Below are positions 7,288-16,840 of a DNA stretch of 64,000 nt, piece by piece. The DNA is taken from assembly GCF_004099695.1 (NCBI RefSeq), contig NZ_SCHL01000009.1:62001-126000 (forward strand), in the 5' to 3' direction. Within the stretch, counting starts at the first letter, position 1. Every line of letters begins with the position of its first letter. The translations under genes and the position numbers were made by a program. Under the pieces are notes generated by a model that worked only from the letters and a program-made list of their open reading frames with translations, was not told the origin of the DNA and did no database searches. This DNA is from Methanosarcina sp. MSH10X1 (GTDB lineage Archaea; Halobacteriota; Methanosarcinia; Methanosarcinales; Methanosarcinaceae).

Positions 7288-8775
7288 TTACACCCCCAGG
7301 GCAGCCGCAAGGCTTACTATTGCTTCCGAATTCGTAATCATCATATTAAGCACCGGGCTCGGGTTCAGGCCGAAATAGAGCACGAGCAGGGCAATTGCCC
7401 CCATTGAAAAGACCTGAAGGGAATTAATATCGCTGACATCCCCGAGTTTCTCATTGTACACTCCGAACATTGCTCTCTGCATTGCCCAGAGGTGGTAACC
7501 TGCAGTAATCACTATTGCCAGCAGGGCAAACAGAACAAACCCTGGCAGGTTGACGTAGCTGAAGGTAAACACCAGGAACTCGGCAATAAAGCCGCTCAGA
7601 CCTGGCAGGCCAAGGGATGCCATAAAGCCGACCATCATAACCACAGTCAGTTTCGGCATTTTCTTTGCAAGCCCTCCAAGGTTATTGATTATCCTTGTGC
7701 CTGCTGTGGTCTGGATTGCGCCTGCGGACATAAACAGGATGCTCATTATAAGCCCGTGGGAAAACTGCTGGAACATAGCACCTGAAACCGACAGGGCGAT
7801 GAAGCCGGCCGAACCCAGAACGACGAATCCCATATGGCTCAGACTGGAGTAAGCTATCATGCGTTTGAGGTCTTTCTGCCTCAGAGCCACAAGCGCTCCG
7901 TAAACTATACTGAAAGCCCCGAGCAGACCCAGCATTGTAATCATAAGATCAGGGCTGCCAGTGTTAGGGAGCATGGGAAGTGAGATCCTGAAAAGCCCGT
8001 ATCCTCCGATTTTGAGCAGGATAAAAAGTACGCTACCTGCGGTCGGGGCCTCGGTATAAGCATCCGGAAGCCAGGAGTGGAAGGGGAAGACCGGCAGCTT
8101 TGCCAGGAACCCGAATATGATCGAAAGGAAGATCGCATCCCTCAATAGCCCGGATTCGAAGAACTGGAACTGTGCAACCAGCTCTCTTATATCGAAGCTG
8201 GGAGCCCCGGTCTGCTGCCAGGAGGCGTAGAAGAGCCCGAAGATCCCGAGCAGCATTATCAGGGAGGCTACATGCGTGTAAATAAAGAACTTATACGACG
8301 CATGAACCCGCTTTTCTCCTCCCCAGATATTCACCATGAAGAAGAGAGGAATGAGGGTAAGCTCCCAGAAGATATAGAAGACCAGGAAGTCAAGAGCTAC
8401 AAAGACTCCTATAACTGCAGCCTGCATGGTAAGGATGAGCCCGTAGAACCTGTTTGGGGCTTCCCGGTCTTCTTTCCAGCTGAAAAGGATCAGGAGCGGG
8501 ATAACAATTGAATTCAGGAGGATGAGAGGCATGGAAATACCGTCTATTCCTACTGAATAGTTAACCCCTAGCGAGGGAATCCATTCCATAGACTCAAAGA
8601 ACTGCATGGCAGCCGTATTGCTGTCAAAGTTCAGGTAAGCATACAGGGTAAGGCCGAGAGTCGCAAGGGACCCTAACAAGCCCAGTCCTGCAGCCTGTTT
8701 TTTCGTTTTTGTGAAAAAGGTCACGGCTGCGAAAATCAGCGGCACCAGAATCAACAATGATGCGACCGGCAGCAT
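7288..8775 (-). CDS. fpoM: F420H2 dehydrogenase subunit FpoM (NuoM-like)
   Basis: A 495-residue polytopic protein. YSVGIDGISMPLILLNS, FYIFWELTLIPLFFM (with the conserved membrane Glu of the antiporter family), KLPVFPFHSWLPDAYTEAPT and LKRMIAYSSLSHMGFVVLG are hallmark NuoM segments. It forms a proton-translocating unit of the membrane arm between FpoL and FpoN. Its ATG overlaps the fpoL stop by one base (TGATG), a strong sign of translational coupling. Length is normal for NuoM. Confidence 0.95.
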   Translation of the reverse strand: MLPVASLLILVPLIFAAVTFFTKTKKQAAGLGLLGSLATLGLTLYAYLNFDSNTAAMQFFESMEWIPSLGVNYSVGIDGISMPLILLNSIVIPLLILFSWKEDREAPNRFYGLILTMQAAVIGVFVALDFLVFYIFWELTLIPLFFMVNIWGGEKRVHASYKFFIYTHVASLIMLLGIFGLFYASWQQTGAPSFDIRELVAQFQFFESGLLRDAIFLSIIFGFLAKLPVFPFHSWLPDAYTEAPTAGSVLFILLKIGGYGLFRISLPMLPNTGSPDLMITMLGLLGAFSIVYGALVALRQKDLKRMIAYSSLSHMGFVVLGSAGFIALSVSGAMFQQFSHGLIMSILFMSAGAIQTTAGTRIINNLGGLAKKMPKLTVVMMVGFMASLGLPGLSGFIAEFLVFTFSYVNLPGFVLFALLAIVITAGYHLWAMQRAMFGVYNEKLGDVSDINSLQVFSMGAIALLVLYFGLNPSPVLNMMITNSEAIVSLAAALGV

Positions 8776-10793
8776 CAGAGTACCTCCATTATTAGTTTAA
8801 CAAGTATTATTAGCAGGCTCACACCCACAATCACGGCAGCTGCATAAGTCTGGACAACTCCTGTCTGGACTCTCCGGAGCTCCTCACTTACCCCTACTGT
8901 AAGAATTCCAATTCCTTCCACGATGCTGTCAACTATCACATCAAGCACCTGCGTCAGGAGAGCAACGACTCCGTATACGATTCCGAGCGAGAAGAATTCG
9001 GTGTAGATTTCATGCTGGTAATAGCGTTTGTAGAGCAGCCTGTAAATCGGGTTTTTCATGGAAGCAATAGCCCCGAGTTTAATCATTCTCAGGTAATAGA
9101 TCACAAAAGCGACTGCAAGCCCTGCAACTGCAACTATCAAAGGCATCCACAGAACAAGAAGAGGCTCATGACCTGCTGCCTCTACAAGCTCGTTTCCGCC
9201 GATGCCTGCAAGGCTTCCTATATCAACATTCACGAAACTATTGGCAAAGGTCTCTTCAAGGAAAGCCATGAACCCTGTCTGTGTCAGCCCTCCGAACACA
9301 AGGGCAAAGACTGCCAGAATGGAAAGGGGGATAGTCATAATGGCAGGGGATTCGTGCCCGTGATAGTTGCTTCTGGGCTTCCCTGTAAAGGTCATGAAAA
9401 TTAGCCTGAAGATATAAACCGACGTGAGGAGAGCAGCTGCAATTGAGAACAGGTATGGGATCCAGTTGTTACTGTGTTCTCCGAAGAGGTAAGCAGCTTC
9501 AATAATTGCATCCTTTGAGAAGAAACCGCTTGTTCCCATTGAAGTGCCCGGAATTCCGAACCCTGCAAGAGCCAGGGCTGCAATTGCCATGGTTGCCGCT
9601 GTAATGGGCATTACCTTTCCTAAGCCTCCTAGCTCCCTCATGTCCTGGGTGCCTACTGCATGGATTATACTGCCTGCGCAGAGGAAGAGAAGAGCTTTGA
9701 AGAAAGCGTGATTGATAAGATGGAAAATGGAGATTCCGACTGCTTCAAGCCCGATTGTGGCACCAAGACCCAGGCCGAGCATCATGTATCCGAGCTGGCT
9801 GATGGTTGAGAAAGCAAGCACACGCTTGAGATCGTTCATTACAATGCCCATAGTGCCCGCAAAGAGTGCTGTGAAACCTCCGAGGTAGGCAACCACCATA
9901 AGGGAATCAGGGGCTGCAATAAACATAGGGAAGGTTCTTGCAACCAGGTAGACCCCGGCAGTAACCATTGTTGCAGCATGGATAAGGGCTGAAACGGTTG
10001 TCGGGCCTTCCATTGCATCAGGCAGCCAAACATGCAGGGGAAACTGCCCGGACTTTCCTACGGCTCCTCCGAAGAAGAGCAGGGTGATAATAGTAAGGTG
10101 GCTTACTTCAAAGCCGAAAATGTTTGCCTGAAGCGCAGACAGCTGGGGGATGTAGCTGAAGATTTCATCAAAACGGAGCAGGTATGTTCCGTCCTGGAAG
10201 CCTCCTGCGAGTCTCATTAGATCGGAGGTCAGTATGATTATCCCGGTAAGGAACATTACATCTCCGATCCTGGTTGTCAGGAAAGCTTTCTTGGCAGCGG
10301 CTGCAGCCGAGGGCTTCTCATACCAGAAGCCGATAAGGAGAAAGGAGCATAACCCGACAAGTTCCCAGGAAACGAAGAGCTGAAGGATATTATCCGAGAG
10401 CACAAGGGAAAGCATTGCCGCGGTAAAGAGTGCGGTTTCTGCAAAGTACCTGGGTTTTCCGGGATCATGAGACATATAACTGACTGCATAAATGTGGATA
10501 AGCAAGCTCACGAAGGAAACCATTGACAGCATTACCGCAGCCAGAGGATCAATCAAAATTCCGATATTGAGCACTGCAAACCAGGAATATGACTGGCTTA
10601 CAACCTCTTCCGGATTTGCCAGCAGCCCGAGCGTAATCGCTAAAGAGATTACGAAGGAGGCAGCAATTGCCATAATAGGGACGATTGCACCACCTGATGG
10701 CATTTTCTTGCCGAAGAAGAAGGTGATTACAAAAGCCAATGCCGGAAGCAGGGGGATTAAAAATGCAAATTCTTCCAGTGCCGTTTTTACCAC
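8775..10793 (-). CDS. fpoL: F420H2 dehydrogenase subunit FpoL (NuoL-like)
   Basis: A 672-residue protein, the distal antiporter-like subunit. Visible motifs are [18 protein letters not shown] (conserved Glu), [40 protein letters not shown] and [19 protein letters not shown]. The C-terminus (residues ~560-672) has the extra helices that form the lateral arm in NuoL. It starts seven bases before the fpoK stop. Length agrees with the family (600-680). Confidence 0.95.
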   Translation of the reverse strand: MVKTALEEFAFLIPLLPALAFVITFFFGKKMPSGGAIVPIMAIAASFVISLAITLGLLANPEEVVSQSYSWFAVLNIGILIDPLAAVMLSMVSFVSLLIHIYAVSYMSHDPGKPRYFAETALFTAAMLSLVLSDNILQLFVSWELVGLCSFLLIGFWYEKPSAAAAAKKAFLTTRIGDVMFLTGIIILTSDLMRLAGGFQDGTYLLRFDEIFSYIPQLSALQANIFGFEVSHLTIITLLFFGGAVGKSGQFPLHVWLPDAMEGPTTVSALIHAATMVTAGVYLVARTFPMFIAAPDSLMVVAYLGGFTALFAGTMGIVMNDLKRVLAFSTISQLGYMMLGLGLGATIGLEAVGISIFHLINHAFFKALLFLCAGSIIHAVGTQDMRELGGLGKVMPITAATMAIAALALAGFGIPGTSMGTSGFFSKDAIIEAAYLFGEHSNNWIPYLFSIAAALLTSVYIFRLIFMTFTGKPRSNYHGHESPAIMTIPLSILAVFALVFGGLTQTGFMAFLEETFANSFVNVDIGSLAGIGGNELVEAAGHEPLLVLWMPLIVAVAGLAVAFVIYYLRMIKLGAIASMKNPIYRLLYKRYYQHEIYTEFFSLGIVYGVVALLTQVLDVIVDSIVEGIGILTVGVSEELRRVQTGVVQTYAAAVIVGVSLLIILVKLIMEVL

Positions 10794-11089
10794 CTCAGGA
10801 TGTTGAGCTCATCAAGATTGATCTTATCGTGCATTCTATAGATTGCCATGAAGATCGCAAACCCGACTGCTGCTTCGGCAGCTGCAAGTGCGATTGAGAA
10901 CATGGCGAAAACCTGCCCGTCCAGGGTATTCGTGTAACTTGAGAAAGCTACAAGGTTCAGGTTTGCAGAGTTGAGCATGAGCTCAATGCACATAATTATC
11001 CTGATGCCGTTTTTATGTGTCATTACACCGTAGAGTCCGATTGAAAAGAGCAGGGCTGAAAGCCCAAGGTAAAAGCTTAAAGGGATCAT
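10787..11089 (-). CDS. fpoK: F420H2 dehydrogenase subunit FpoK (NuoK-like)
   Basis: A 100-residue three-helix protein. [20 protein letters not shown] followed by [13 protein letters not shown] carries the conserved membrane-embedded Glu of Nuo[20 protein letters not shown] carries the second Glu. It is a small proton-pathway subunit between the FpoH/J region and FpoN. Four-base ATGA overlap with fpoJ2 and a seven-base overlap with fpoL show tight coupling. Confidence 0.94.
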   Translation of the reverse strand: MIPLSFYLGLSALLFSIGLYGVMTHKNGIRIIMCIELMLNSANLNLVAFSSYTNTLDGQVFAMFSIALAAAEAAVGFAIFMAIYRMHDKINLDELNILRW

Positions 11090-11337
11090 TGGTTGCCCTC
11101 CCCTTTTGCCATGTAGATCGCTCCTATAAGAGATGCGAGCAGGACAATTGAAAGGACTTCGAAAGGCGCTACGAATTGAGTAAAGATCAGCATACCTATA
11201 GCCTCTATATTACTCTGGTCAGCAGGGTTTGCGGGAAGTTCGGAAACCGTATCCCAGGAAGTTCCAAAAGCTCCGACTACCACGACAGCTGTGAAGAGCA
11301 GGGCTACAAAAAAGGCTAAAAGCCGATCAGTCCGCAC
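11086..11337 (-). CDS. fpoJ2: F420H2 dehydrogenase subunit FpoJ, C-terminal part (FpoJ2)
   Basis: About 83 residues with two membrane helices ([20 protein letters not shown] and [17 protein letters not shown]). [20 protein letters not shown] corresponds to the C-terminal half of NuoJ. An ATG further upstream (11379) lies deep inside fpoJ1. I prefer the GTG at 11337, which has GGGGGTGA just upstream and gives [10 protein letters not shown]. In bacteria NuoJ is one chain; here two overlapping genes encode it, an arrangement I recall for other Methanosarcina fpo operons (13 genes A-O with J1 and J2). Confidence 0.85.
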   Translation of the reverse strand: MRTDRLLAFFVALLFTAVVVVGAFGTSWDTVSELPANPADQSNIEAIGMLIFTQFVAPFEVLSIVLLASLIGAIYMAKGEGNQ

Positions 11338-11647
11338 CGGGTTCACCCCCGATCTCACGTTTTGTAAGCATAACTGCAAAAAGAATCAGCACTCCGATTG
11401 CTCCTATATAAATCAGCACCTGGATGACTCCAAGGAACTGTGCGTTTAAGAGGATGTAGAGAGCTGCAACTCCGAACATGCACATGACCAGAGCAAGTCC
11501 AGCCCGGACAATATCCTTTGCGATTACTACGTAGATTGCAAAGAATACTGTGGCAACAGCAAGAAGCCCGAAAATAGCCATTTTAACAGCTGCTCCGATC
11601 GTCTCAAATCCAATCGTCTCAAGTCCGATCGTCTCAAGTCCGATCAT
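11327..11647 (-). CDS. fpoJ1: F420H2 dehydrogenase subunit FpoJ, N-terminal part (FpoJ1)
   Basis: A 106-residue protein with three membrane helices equivalent to the first three of NuoJ: MAIFGLLAVATVFFAIYVVI, LVMCMFGVAALYILLNAQFL and VLIYIGAIGVLILFAVMLTK. AQFLGVIQVLIYIGAIGVLI is the typical NuoJ signature. The N-terminus is unusual: IGLETIGLETIGFETIG arises from three 15-bp direct repeats at the start of the gene. It overlaps fpoI by four bases (ATGA) and fpoJ2 by a few codons. Confidence 0.88.
   Translation of the reverse strand: MIGLETIGLETIGFETIGAAVKMAIFGLLAVATVFFAIYVVIAKDIVRAGLALVMCMFGVAALYILLNAQFLGVIQVLIYIGAIGVLILFAVMLTKREIGGEPGAD
11594..11647 (-). repeat. 15-bp triplicate repeat at the fpoJ1 start
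   Basis: The unit GGACTTGAGACGATC (minus strand) occurs three times with one or two changes and encodes G-L/F-E-T-I each time. It is in frame and adds residues to the cytoplasm- or membrane-edge N-terminus. It looks like slippage expansion of the native start codons. Confidence 0.8.
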
Positions 11648-12054
11648 CTCTCGTCACCTTTTTCAAGATCGACTTCCCGGGAGAGTTTATCAGGGGTCAT
11701 AAGCAGGTCCTTATGTTTCCATTTAATGAGACCTTTAGTGTATTCCTTACCGCTTGAGAGCGCGCTTTTCGGGCACTGGTCGATGCAGAGCCCGCAGAAA
11801 AGGCAGTGCCCTATATCAATCTGGGGGAACCAGCGCTGTTTTTCACTGCCTGGCGCAATCGGAGCTTTTACGATCTTGATTGCAGCGTTAGGGCAGGTAT
11901 TGGCGCAAATGCCACAGCCTATGCATTTACTTTTATCCAGTATCTGAAGCCCCCTGAACCGGTCGGAAAGCTCGCTGCATTTTTCCGGATACATCCGGGT
12001 TACTGCAGGCTTGGGGATGTTTTTAATCGCGTACTTAATATTTTTAAGAACCAT
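11644..12054 (-). CDS. fpoI: F420H2 dehydrogenase subunit FpoI (NuoI-like ferredoxin)
   Basis: A 136-residue protein with two [4Fe-4S] motifs, CIGCGICANTCPNA (residues ~45-58) and CLFCGLCIDQCPKSA (~85-99). These are the ligands of clusters N6a and N6b in NuoI. It passes electrons from the input module toward FpoB. In Fpo the input partner is FpoF, encoded elsewhere, instead of NuoEFG. Four bases separate it from fpoH. Confidence 0.95.
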   Translation of the reverse strand: MVLKNIKYAIKNIPKPAVTRMYPEKCSELSDRFRGLQILDKSKCIGCGICANTCPNAAIKIVKAPIAPGSEKQRWFPQIDIGHCLFCGLCIDQCPKSALSSGKEYTKGLIKWKHKDLLMTPDKLSREVDLEKGDER

Positions 12055-12058
12055 GATC

Positions 12059-13099
12059 TCACGCTCCCAGGTAGAGTCCGAGCCCTACTGCCCAGACCAG
12101 ATTTAAAAGGGCAAGGGGAAACAGCTTTTTCCAGCTAAGGTCGACAACCTGATCGATCCTGAATCTCGGAACAGCCCATCTGAGGCCTATAATTACCATA
12201 AGTACAAAGACGACTTTTATAAGCAGGAAACCTGTAGGGGCGATAAGGCCGAGCACGGCATTGTTTGCAACAAAGCCAGGTACGTTCCAGCCGCCGAGGA
12301 AGAGCAGGGCTACAAGGAAAGAACCAAGGATCATGTGGATATATTCGGCAAAGAAACCGAGTCCGAAACGCATTCCACAGTATTCCGTAATCCAGCCTGC
12401 TATAAGTTCTTCTTCGGATTCATTCTGGTCAAAAGGAAGCCTTCCCATATCGGCCATAAGTGATACAAAGAATACGAAGCACCCAAGGGGCTGCAGGAAG
12501 ATATTCCAGAGCAAGCCCTGTGATCTTGAAATTTCCACAATGCTCAGGGAGCCTGTCATAACAGCTACACTTACTACGCTTAATCCTAGAGGGACTTCAT
12601 ACCCTACCATCCGGGCGAAATTTCGGAAAGCCCCGAGCAGGGAATACTTATTATTCGAGCCGTAAGCCACCATGAAAATCCCGAAAATCGAGATTGCAGA
12701 CATTGCTTCAATGTAAAGCACACTGATATCCATCTGGGTGACTGCAAGCGGGTACTCGACCCCATTAATAAAGACCGCGCCTACAGGAATGGCAACCAGC
12801 ATAAGAAAAACCGAACCAATCATAAAGATATTAGCATTATTGAAAAGTAAACTGTCAGCATTCAGCGGCTTTAAGTCTTCTTTCGTAAAAAGCTTGATTG
12901 CATCGGCTACAAGCTGCAAGAGCCCGTATTTTCCAACGCGGCAGGGTCCCATCCTGGACTGGATATCGGCAGAAAGCTTTCGTTCAAGCCATACGGCTCC
13001 CATTGCTCCGAGGAAAATAACTCCAATCAGAGAAAGGCCAACTGTCCCGCGGATCCAGGGAAGTAAAGGAAGTATAAATTCAGGAATTTCTATCGGCAT
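12059..13099 (-). CDS. fpoH: F420H2 dehydrogenase subunit FpoH (NuoH-like)
   Basis: A 346-residue, eight-helix protein that holds the quinone (here methanophenazine) entry site. Hallmarks are GAVWLERKLSADIQSRMGP, LLQLVADAIKLFTKEDLKP, RLPFDQNESEEELIAGW and the C-terminal LRWAVPRFRIDQ. I place the start at the ATG preceded by AGGTGA at proper spacing (MPIEIPEF). The earlier in-frame ATG would overlap fpoD by 17 bases without a good ribosome site. Confidence 0.95.
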   Translation of the reverse strand: MPIEIPEFILPLLPWIRGTVGLSLIGVIFLGAMGAVWLERKLSADIQSRMGPCRVGKYGLLQLVADAIKLFTKEDLKPLNADSLLFNNANIFMIGSVFLMLVAIPVGAVFINGVEYPLAVTQMDISVLYIEAMSAISIFGIFMVAYGSNNKYSLLGAFRNFARMVGYEVPLGLSVVSVAVMTGSLSIVEISRSQGLLWNIFLQPLGCFVFFVSLMADMGRLPFDQNESEEELIAGWITEYCGMRFGLGFFAEYIHMILGSFLVALLFLGGWNVPGFVANNAVLGLIAPTGFLLIKVVFVLMVIIGLRWAVPRFRIDQVVDLSWKKLFPLALLNLVWAVGLGLYLGA

Positions 13100-13106
13100 T
13101 TTATAA

Positions 13107-14231
13107 TCACCTGTCCGCCTCACTGGTACAGCCGTCCATGCTGCCCGAGATTGCTGCTACATCCGCAACCGTCGTACCTTTTATAAGAGGGGGCAGAGCT
13201 TGCAGGGTTGGGTAATAAGGCCCTCTGATCTTGACTCTGTAAGGCTTGTCCGAGCCATCGGAAATCATGTACATTCCCATTTCCCCTCTCGGGTCTTCCA
13301 CCCTGTGGAATACCTCACCGGCCGGAACTCTCATTACCGGAGTTCTCCTGCCGTACAGGGTATCCTCCGGGAAGATCGGGCCGCCTGGGAGCTGGTCAAG
13401 ACACTGTTCTATTATGTAGATACTTTCCCTTATCTCGTTAAGCCTGACCTGTACTCTTGCAAAGCTGTCTCCTGCGGTTTCCGTGCAGATTTTAAAGTCC
13501 AGGTCTTTGTAAACCAGGTAAGGCTCGTTTTTCCGGATATCGAAAGGTACGCCGGTTGCACGCAGGGCAGGCCCTGAAACCCCAAGGCTCTTTGCAGCAT
13601 CTGCAGTCAGGGTGCCAACTCCAACAGTTCTTTCCCTGTAGATCCTGTCAGTACGGAACATTTCCTCAAAGTCGTTGATGGCTTTTTTAAGGTTGTTCAG
13701 GACAGGAATCGCCTTTTCTTTAAAGCCATCCGGAAGGTCATCGCGTACTCCTCCGAACCTGAGATAGCTGTGAGTGATTCTAGCTCCGGTTACCATATCA
13801 ATCAGCCCTAGAACCTCTTCCCTTTCCCTGATCGTGTACATGAACATGGACATGAAGCCGATGAATTCCCCGAACTCGCCCATACCCAGCAGGTGGCTCT
13901 GAAGCCTTGTGAGCTCCTCAAGAATAACCCTGATATACTGAGCCCGCTCAGGCGGCTCGATACCTAACAGTTTCTCGGTACAGCCTACAAAACATTCCTC
14001 ATTTACAAGGGCTACAAGGTAACAGATTCGATCCACGATCGTAATTCCCTGGAGATAGGTCTTGTTCTCCAGGATTTTTTCAATACCTTTGTGAATGTAT
14101 CCCAGTTCTACCTCGGCATCCACTACAGTTTCCCCTCTTAATCTCAGGTTTAACCTGAAGGGACCGGGCTGCATGGGATGCTGGGGGCCCAGGTGTATGA
14201 TCATCTCATTTGATCCAAGCTTTTCTTCCAT
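13107..14231 (-). CDS. fpoD: F420H2 dehydrogenase subunit FpoD (NuoD-like)
   Basis: A 374-residue homologue of the 49-kDa subunit of complex I and of NiFe-hydrogenase large subunits. It begins IIHLGPQHPMQPGPFRLNL, has ELGYIHKGIEKI, VDRICYLVALVNEECFVGC (where hydrogenases and NuoD share architecture), and GGVRDDLPDGF. With FpoB it forms the cavity where methanophenazine is reduced next to the terminal cluster. Nickel-binding CxxC motifs of hydrogenases are absent, as expected for a dehydrogenase. Confidence 0.95.
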   Translation of the reverse strand: MEEKLGSNEMIIHLGPQHPMQPGPFRLNLRLRGETVVDAEVELGYIHKGIEKILENKTYLQGITIVDRICYLVALVNEECFVGCTEKLLGIEPPERAQYIRVILEELTRLQSHLLGMGEFGEFIGFMSMFMYTIREREEVLGLIDMVTGARITHSYLRFGGVRDDLPDGFKEKAIPVLNNLKKAINDFEEMFRTDRIYRERTVGVGTLTADAAKSLGVSGPALRATGVPFDIRKNEPYLVYKDLDFKICTETAGDSFARVQVRLNEIRESIYIIEQCLDQLPGGPIFPEDTLYGRRTPVMRVPAGEVFHRVEDPRGEMGMYMISDGSDKPYRVKIRGPYYPTLQALPPLIKGTTVADVAAISGSMDGCTSEADR

Positions 14232-14240
14232 TTTTCACCC

Positions 14241-14717
14241 TCACACCAGATTCCTGGCTGTCTTGTTCGGGAAGCCCTCGTAATCTTTCCTGAGGGGCCA
14301 TTCTCCAAGCATATCTTCGGGAAGTACAAGTGGCTTCAAGTTAGGGTGATTTTTAAACAGAATCCCGAAAAGCTCGTATGTTTCCCTTTCATACCAGTTT
14401 GCGTTCCAGTACACCGATACAATGGATTCGACTTCCGGGCTATCCCTCGGAAGCCTGGCCTTAAGCATAAGAACCACTGGATGGTCGTATGATGCGATAT
14501 GATAGACTACTTCAAGCTCATTCCTTTTTATGTAGTCCACCCCGCAGACTGAGCATAGGTGGTCGAATTGAAGAGCATCCTTGAGATACTGACAGACTTC
14601 CTTTGCCTTCTCTTTGTCCACATATGCCCTGGCACGGATTTCGGAATCGGCAGTTGCTTCGGAAATTGCCTCAGGAAATTTACCTGTTAATGACTTGAGA
14701 ATTTCTGTAACGTCCAT
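14241..14717 (-). CDS. fpoC: F420H2 dehydrogenase subunit FpoC (NuoC-like)
   Basis: A 158-residue protein of the 30-kDa complex I family. The signature YWNANWYERETYELFGILF followed by NHPNL and LPEDMLGEWPLRKDYEGFP is the conserved C-terminal segment. It is a structural subunit of the connecting module that contacts FpoD and FpoB and carries no cofactor. GAGGG precedes the ATG. A 46-bp gap separates it from fpoB. Confidence 0.95.
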   Translation of the reverse strand: MDVTEILKSLTGKFPEAISEATADSEIRARAYVDKEKAKEVCQYLKDALQFDHLCSVCGVDYIKRNELEVVYHIASYDHPVVLMLKARLPRDSPEVESIVSVYWNANWYERETYELFGILFKNHPNLKPLVLPEDMLGEWPLRKDYEGFPNKTARNLV

Positions 14718-14763
14718 AATTTTCCCTCAAATGAATCTAAGAGCCGGGAGAATCTCAGTAACT

Positions 14764-15315
14764 TTAATACTCCGTGCCCCGGTCCTTTTTGGCTTTGATT
14801 TTTTCCTGAAGCTCCACAAATCCCTGAAGCAGGGCTTCGGGCCTTGGAGGACATCCCGGAATGTAAACATCAATCGGGAAGATTTCATCGATATTCTGCA
14901 CAGTGCTGTAGGATTCGTAGAAGGGTCCGCCACTTATGGAGCAATCTCCCATAGAGATTACCCATTTAGGCGCAGGCATCTGCTCCCAGAGTCTCTTTAA
15001 AGCAGGCAGGTATTTCTTTGTCACATACCCACTGATTATCATGACATCAGCCTGCCTCGGGGAGTTCCTTGGAATGATCCCGAAACGGTCAGTGTCATAG
15101 TGGGCACAGCCTGTGGCGATCATTTCAACACCGCAGCAGCCCATAGGCTGAGTCATAAACCACAGCGAGTTTTTCCTTCCCCAGTTGATAATATCCTGAG
15201 CCTTGGATTTCTTGATAAGATTATGAATCGCACTGGTTGTAGTCGTGATAACTCCGGGAATTTCTTCGGAGATTTCATCGGATTTACTCGTCTTTTTCTC
15301 CTTTACTTCACCCAT
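14764..15315 (-). CDS. fpoB: F420H2 dehydrogenase subunit FpoB (NuoB-like)
   Basis: A 183-residue subunit that binds the terminal cluster N2. All ligands are visible: the tandem cysteines in QPMGCCGVEMIATG, the Cys in MGDCSISGGPF and the Cys in VYIPGCPPRPEALLQGF. Electrons from FpoI leave here to methanophenazine at the FpoB/D/H interface. The start overlaps the fpoA 3' end by 13 bp. Confidence 0.96.
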   Translation of the reverse strand: MGEVKEKKTSKSDEISEEIPGVITTTTSAIHNLIKKSKAQDIINWGRKNSLWFMTQPMGCCGVEMIATGCAHYDTDRFGIIPRNSPRQADVMIISGYVTKKYLPALKRLWEQMPAPKWVISMGDCSISGGPFYESYSTVQNIDEIFPIDVYIPGCPPRPEALLQGFVELQEKIKAKKDRGTEY

Positions 15316-15677
15316 GTGAGAGCCTCCTTCTTCCAGAGATAAATGTATCCGAAGAGCAGTATGAAAACAAAGATAAACATCTCAACTATTGCGATAGAAG
15401 TGATCCCGTGTCCCTTATAGACTGTGACCCACGGATAAAGGAAAAGCACTTCAACGTCAAAGAGTACAAAAGCAATTGCATAAAGATAATACTCAACATT
15501 GAACTGGATCCTTGCGGTCCCTGTGGGTACCGAACCCGATTCGTATGTCGTGTATTTGCCGGCTGCCCTGCTCCTGGGACTCAGTTGCTTTACCATAAAC
15601 ATTGTCATCGGAGGCATAACAAGTGCCACGACAAGAAATATTGCAACTGGTATGTAGCTATCAATTATTTCAGACAT
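15303..15677 (-). CDS. fpoA: F420H2 dehydrogenase subunit FpoA (NuoA-like)
   Basis: First gene of the operon, a 124-residue three-helix membrane protein. YTTYESGSVPTGTARIQFNV followed by EYYLYAIAFVLFDVEVLFLYPW is the diagnostic NuoA segment with its membrane acidic residues. I choose the ATG preceded by AGGTGATATTA. The GTG nine bases earlier belongs to that ribosome-binding site. FpoA packs against FpoH at the joint of membrane and peripheral arms. Confidence 0.94.
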   Translation of the reverse strand: MSEIIDSYIPVAIFLVVALVMPPMTMFMVKQLSPRSRAAGKYTTYESGSVPTGTARIQFNVEYYLYAIAFVLFDVEVLFLYPWVTVYKGHGITSIAIVEMFIFVFILLFGYIYLWKKEALTWVK

Positions 15678-16678
15678 TAATATCACCTGTTAAAGTGCAA
15701 CAACCTGAATTGCAGCGTTACATGACATGGATGTGGGTTTCTGGACAAAAAACTGCGTCCGAGCATCCGGTTTTAATGAAATCGCATTCGGCCCCGACAC
15801 AGGTCCCTTGAAAATGCCTGAATCCACAGGTCCTTAATTGAAATAAAAGGATTCCCGTATACAGGCATTTGCTTCCGGGCTCTGAAAGTTTAGATTCATT
15901 TGCCCAGGATTGTGTAGTAAATTACCAGAAGTGCAGGAGAACTCCTGCTTCAGGCAGTATAAGATCCATTGAATGGAATTAATATGATTAATAGTTAAGA
16001 TTACAGGACTCTATAATTACTCCTGCAAATGAATGTAAGGATATTTATAATTATTTGCTAAATAATTAATATTATATAAATATTAAGATTAAATAAATGG
16101 ATTAAATAAATAGATTAGATAAATAAATCTTCTTTTAAATTATGAATATGTATAAAAAATAACATCAAACGCATTGGCCCGTTTATGAGATTATATACAA
16201 GCCATAATTATATAATTGCTCTTATGATGCACACAACTTTAATAATATAATTTATTGTATATATAAGTGATTCTACCGAATACAAATAATTATATATAGA
16301 GTTTAATTATTCCAGATTGAATAAAAAAACTGCAAAATAGTATAAATAATCGTGACAAATACAATAGACAAAGCTTCTCAGGTCATTTGAAAACAAAAAT
16401 AGTAAAAGACTAAAAAATAGTCAAGACCTTCCTGCCGCAGACTCTGAAACGGAATCTTTCGTTACCACTTTTGAGGCAAATTACTGAAAACAATATTAAC
16501 TTCGCAGGAACATGTTATAAAACATTTAGTAAGGAATAGATAAATCACCTATCACCGATTGCAACATATAATCGCCATATCCATGGATAAAAAATACGCT
16601 TCCGGATATAATCCTGAGAATACACTGTACCAATACATTATAATAAGTCTTTCATGATAGGAAAGCTGGTGGAATCGC
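15678..16678. other. 1-kb divergent promoter and leader region of the fpo operon
   Basis: No gene. The fpo-proximal 250 bp have ordinary base composition with a direct repeat ACAGGTCC (near 15798 and 15826) and an inverted pair AATGCCTG/CAGGCATT (15813-15820 and 15862-15869). The centre (about 16,000-16,350) is extremely AT-rich. It would hold the divergent promoters of fpoA (minus) and of the ferredoxin operon (plus). A long fpo 5' leader is likely. Confidence 0.55.
16073..16080 (-). promoter_or_regulatory. Candidate TATA box for the fpo operon
   Basis: TTTATATA on the minus strand matches the archaeal box A consensus. If used, transcription would begin about 25 bp further and give an fpoA leader of roughly 370 nt. 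Other AT-rich octamers nearby could serve equally well. Confidence 0.3.
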
Positions 16679-16840
16679 ATGAAGATTAACGAAAACTGTG
16701 TAGGGTGCGGCCAGTGCGCTTCTTTTTGCAAGAAAGGGGCAATAGAGGTAAAGGGAAAGGCACGAGTTACTGATGCCTGTGTAGACTGCGGAATCTGTAT
16801 GCTCTACTGCCCTGTTAAAGCCATAGAGGTGCCGGCGTGA
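16679..16840 (+). CDS. Mini-ferredoxin, two [4Fe-4S] motifs
   Basis: A 53-residue protein. It contains CVGCGQCASFCKKGA and CVDCGICMLYCPVKA, each a CxxCxxC plus CP/CK pattern, with little other sequence. The second motif is canonical; the first has CK in place of CP. Its stop codon overlaps the GTG start of the flavoprotein gene (GTGA), so the two proteins are made together and the ferredoxin is presumably the electron donor or acceptor of that flavoprotein. Confidence 0.9.
   Translation: MKINENCVGCGQCASFCKKGAIEVKGKARVTDACVDCGICMLYCPVKAIEVPA

Noticed and set aside
11086-11647. fpoJ split interpreted as a frameshift mutation
   Set aside because: Both halves have their own ribosome sites and overlaps, and a J1/J2 arrangement is what I recall for other Methanosarcina fpo operons.
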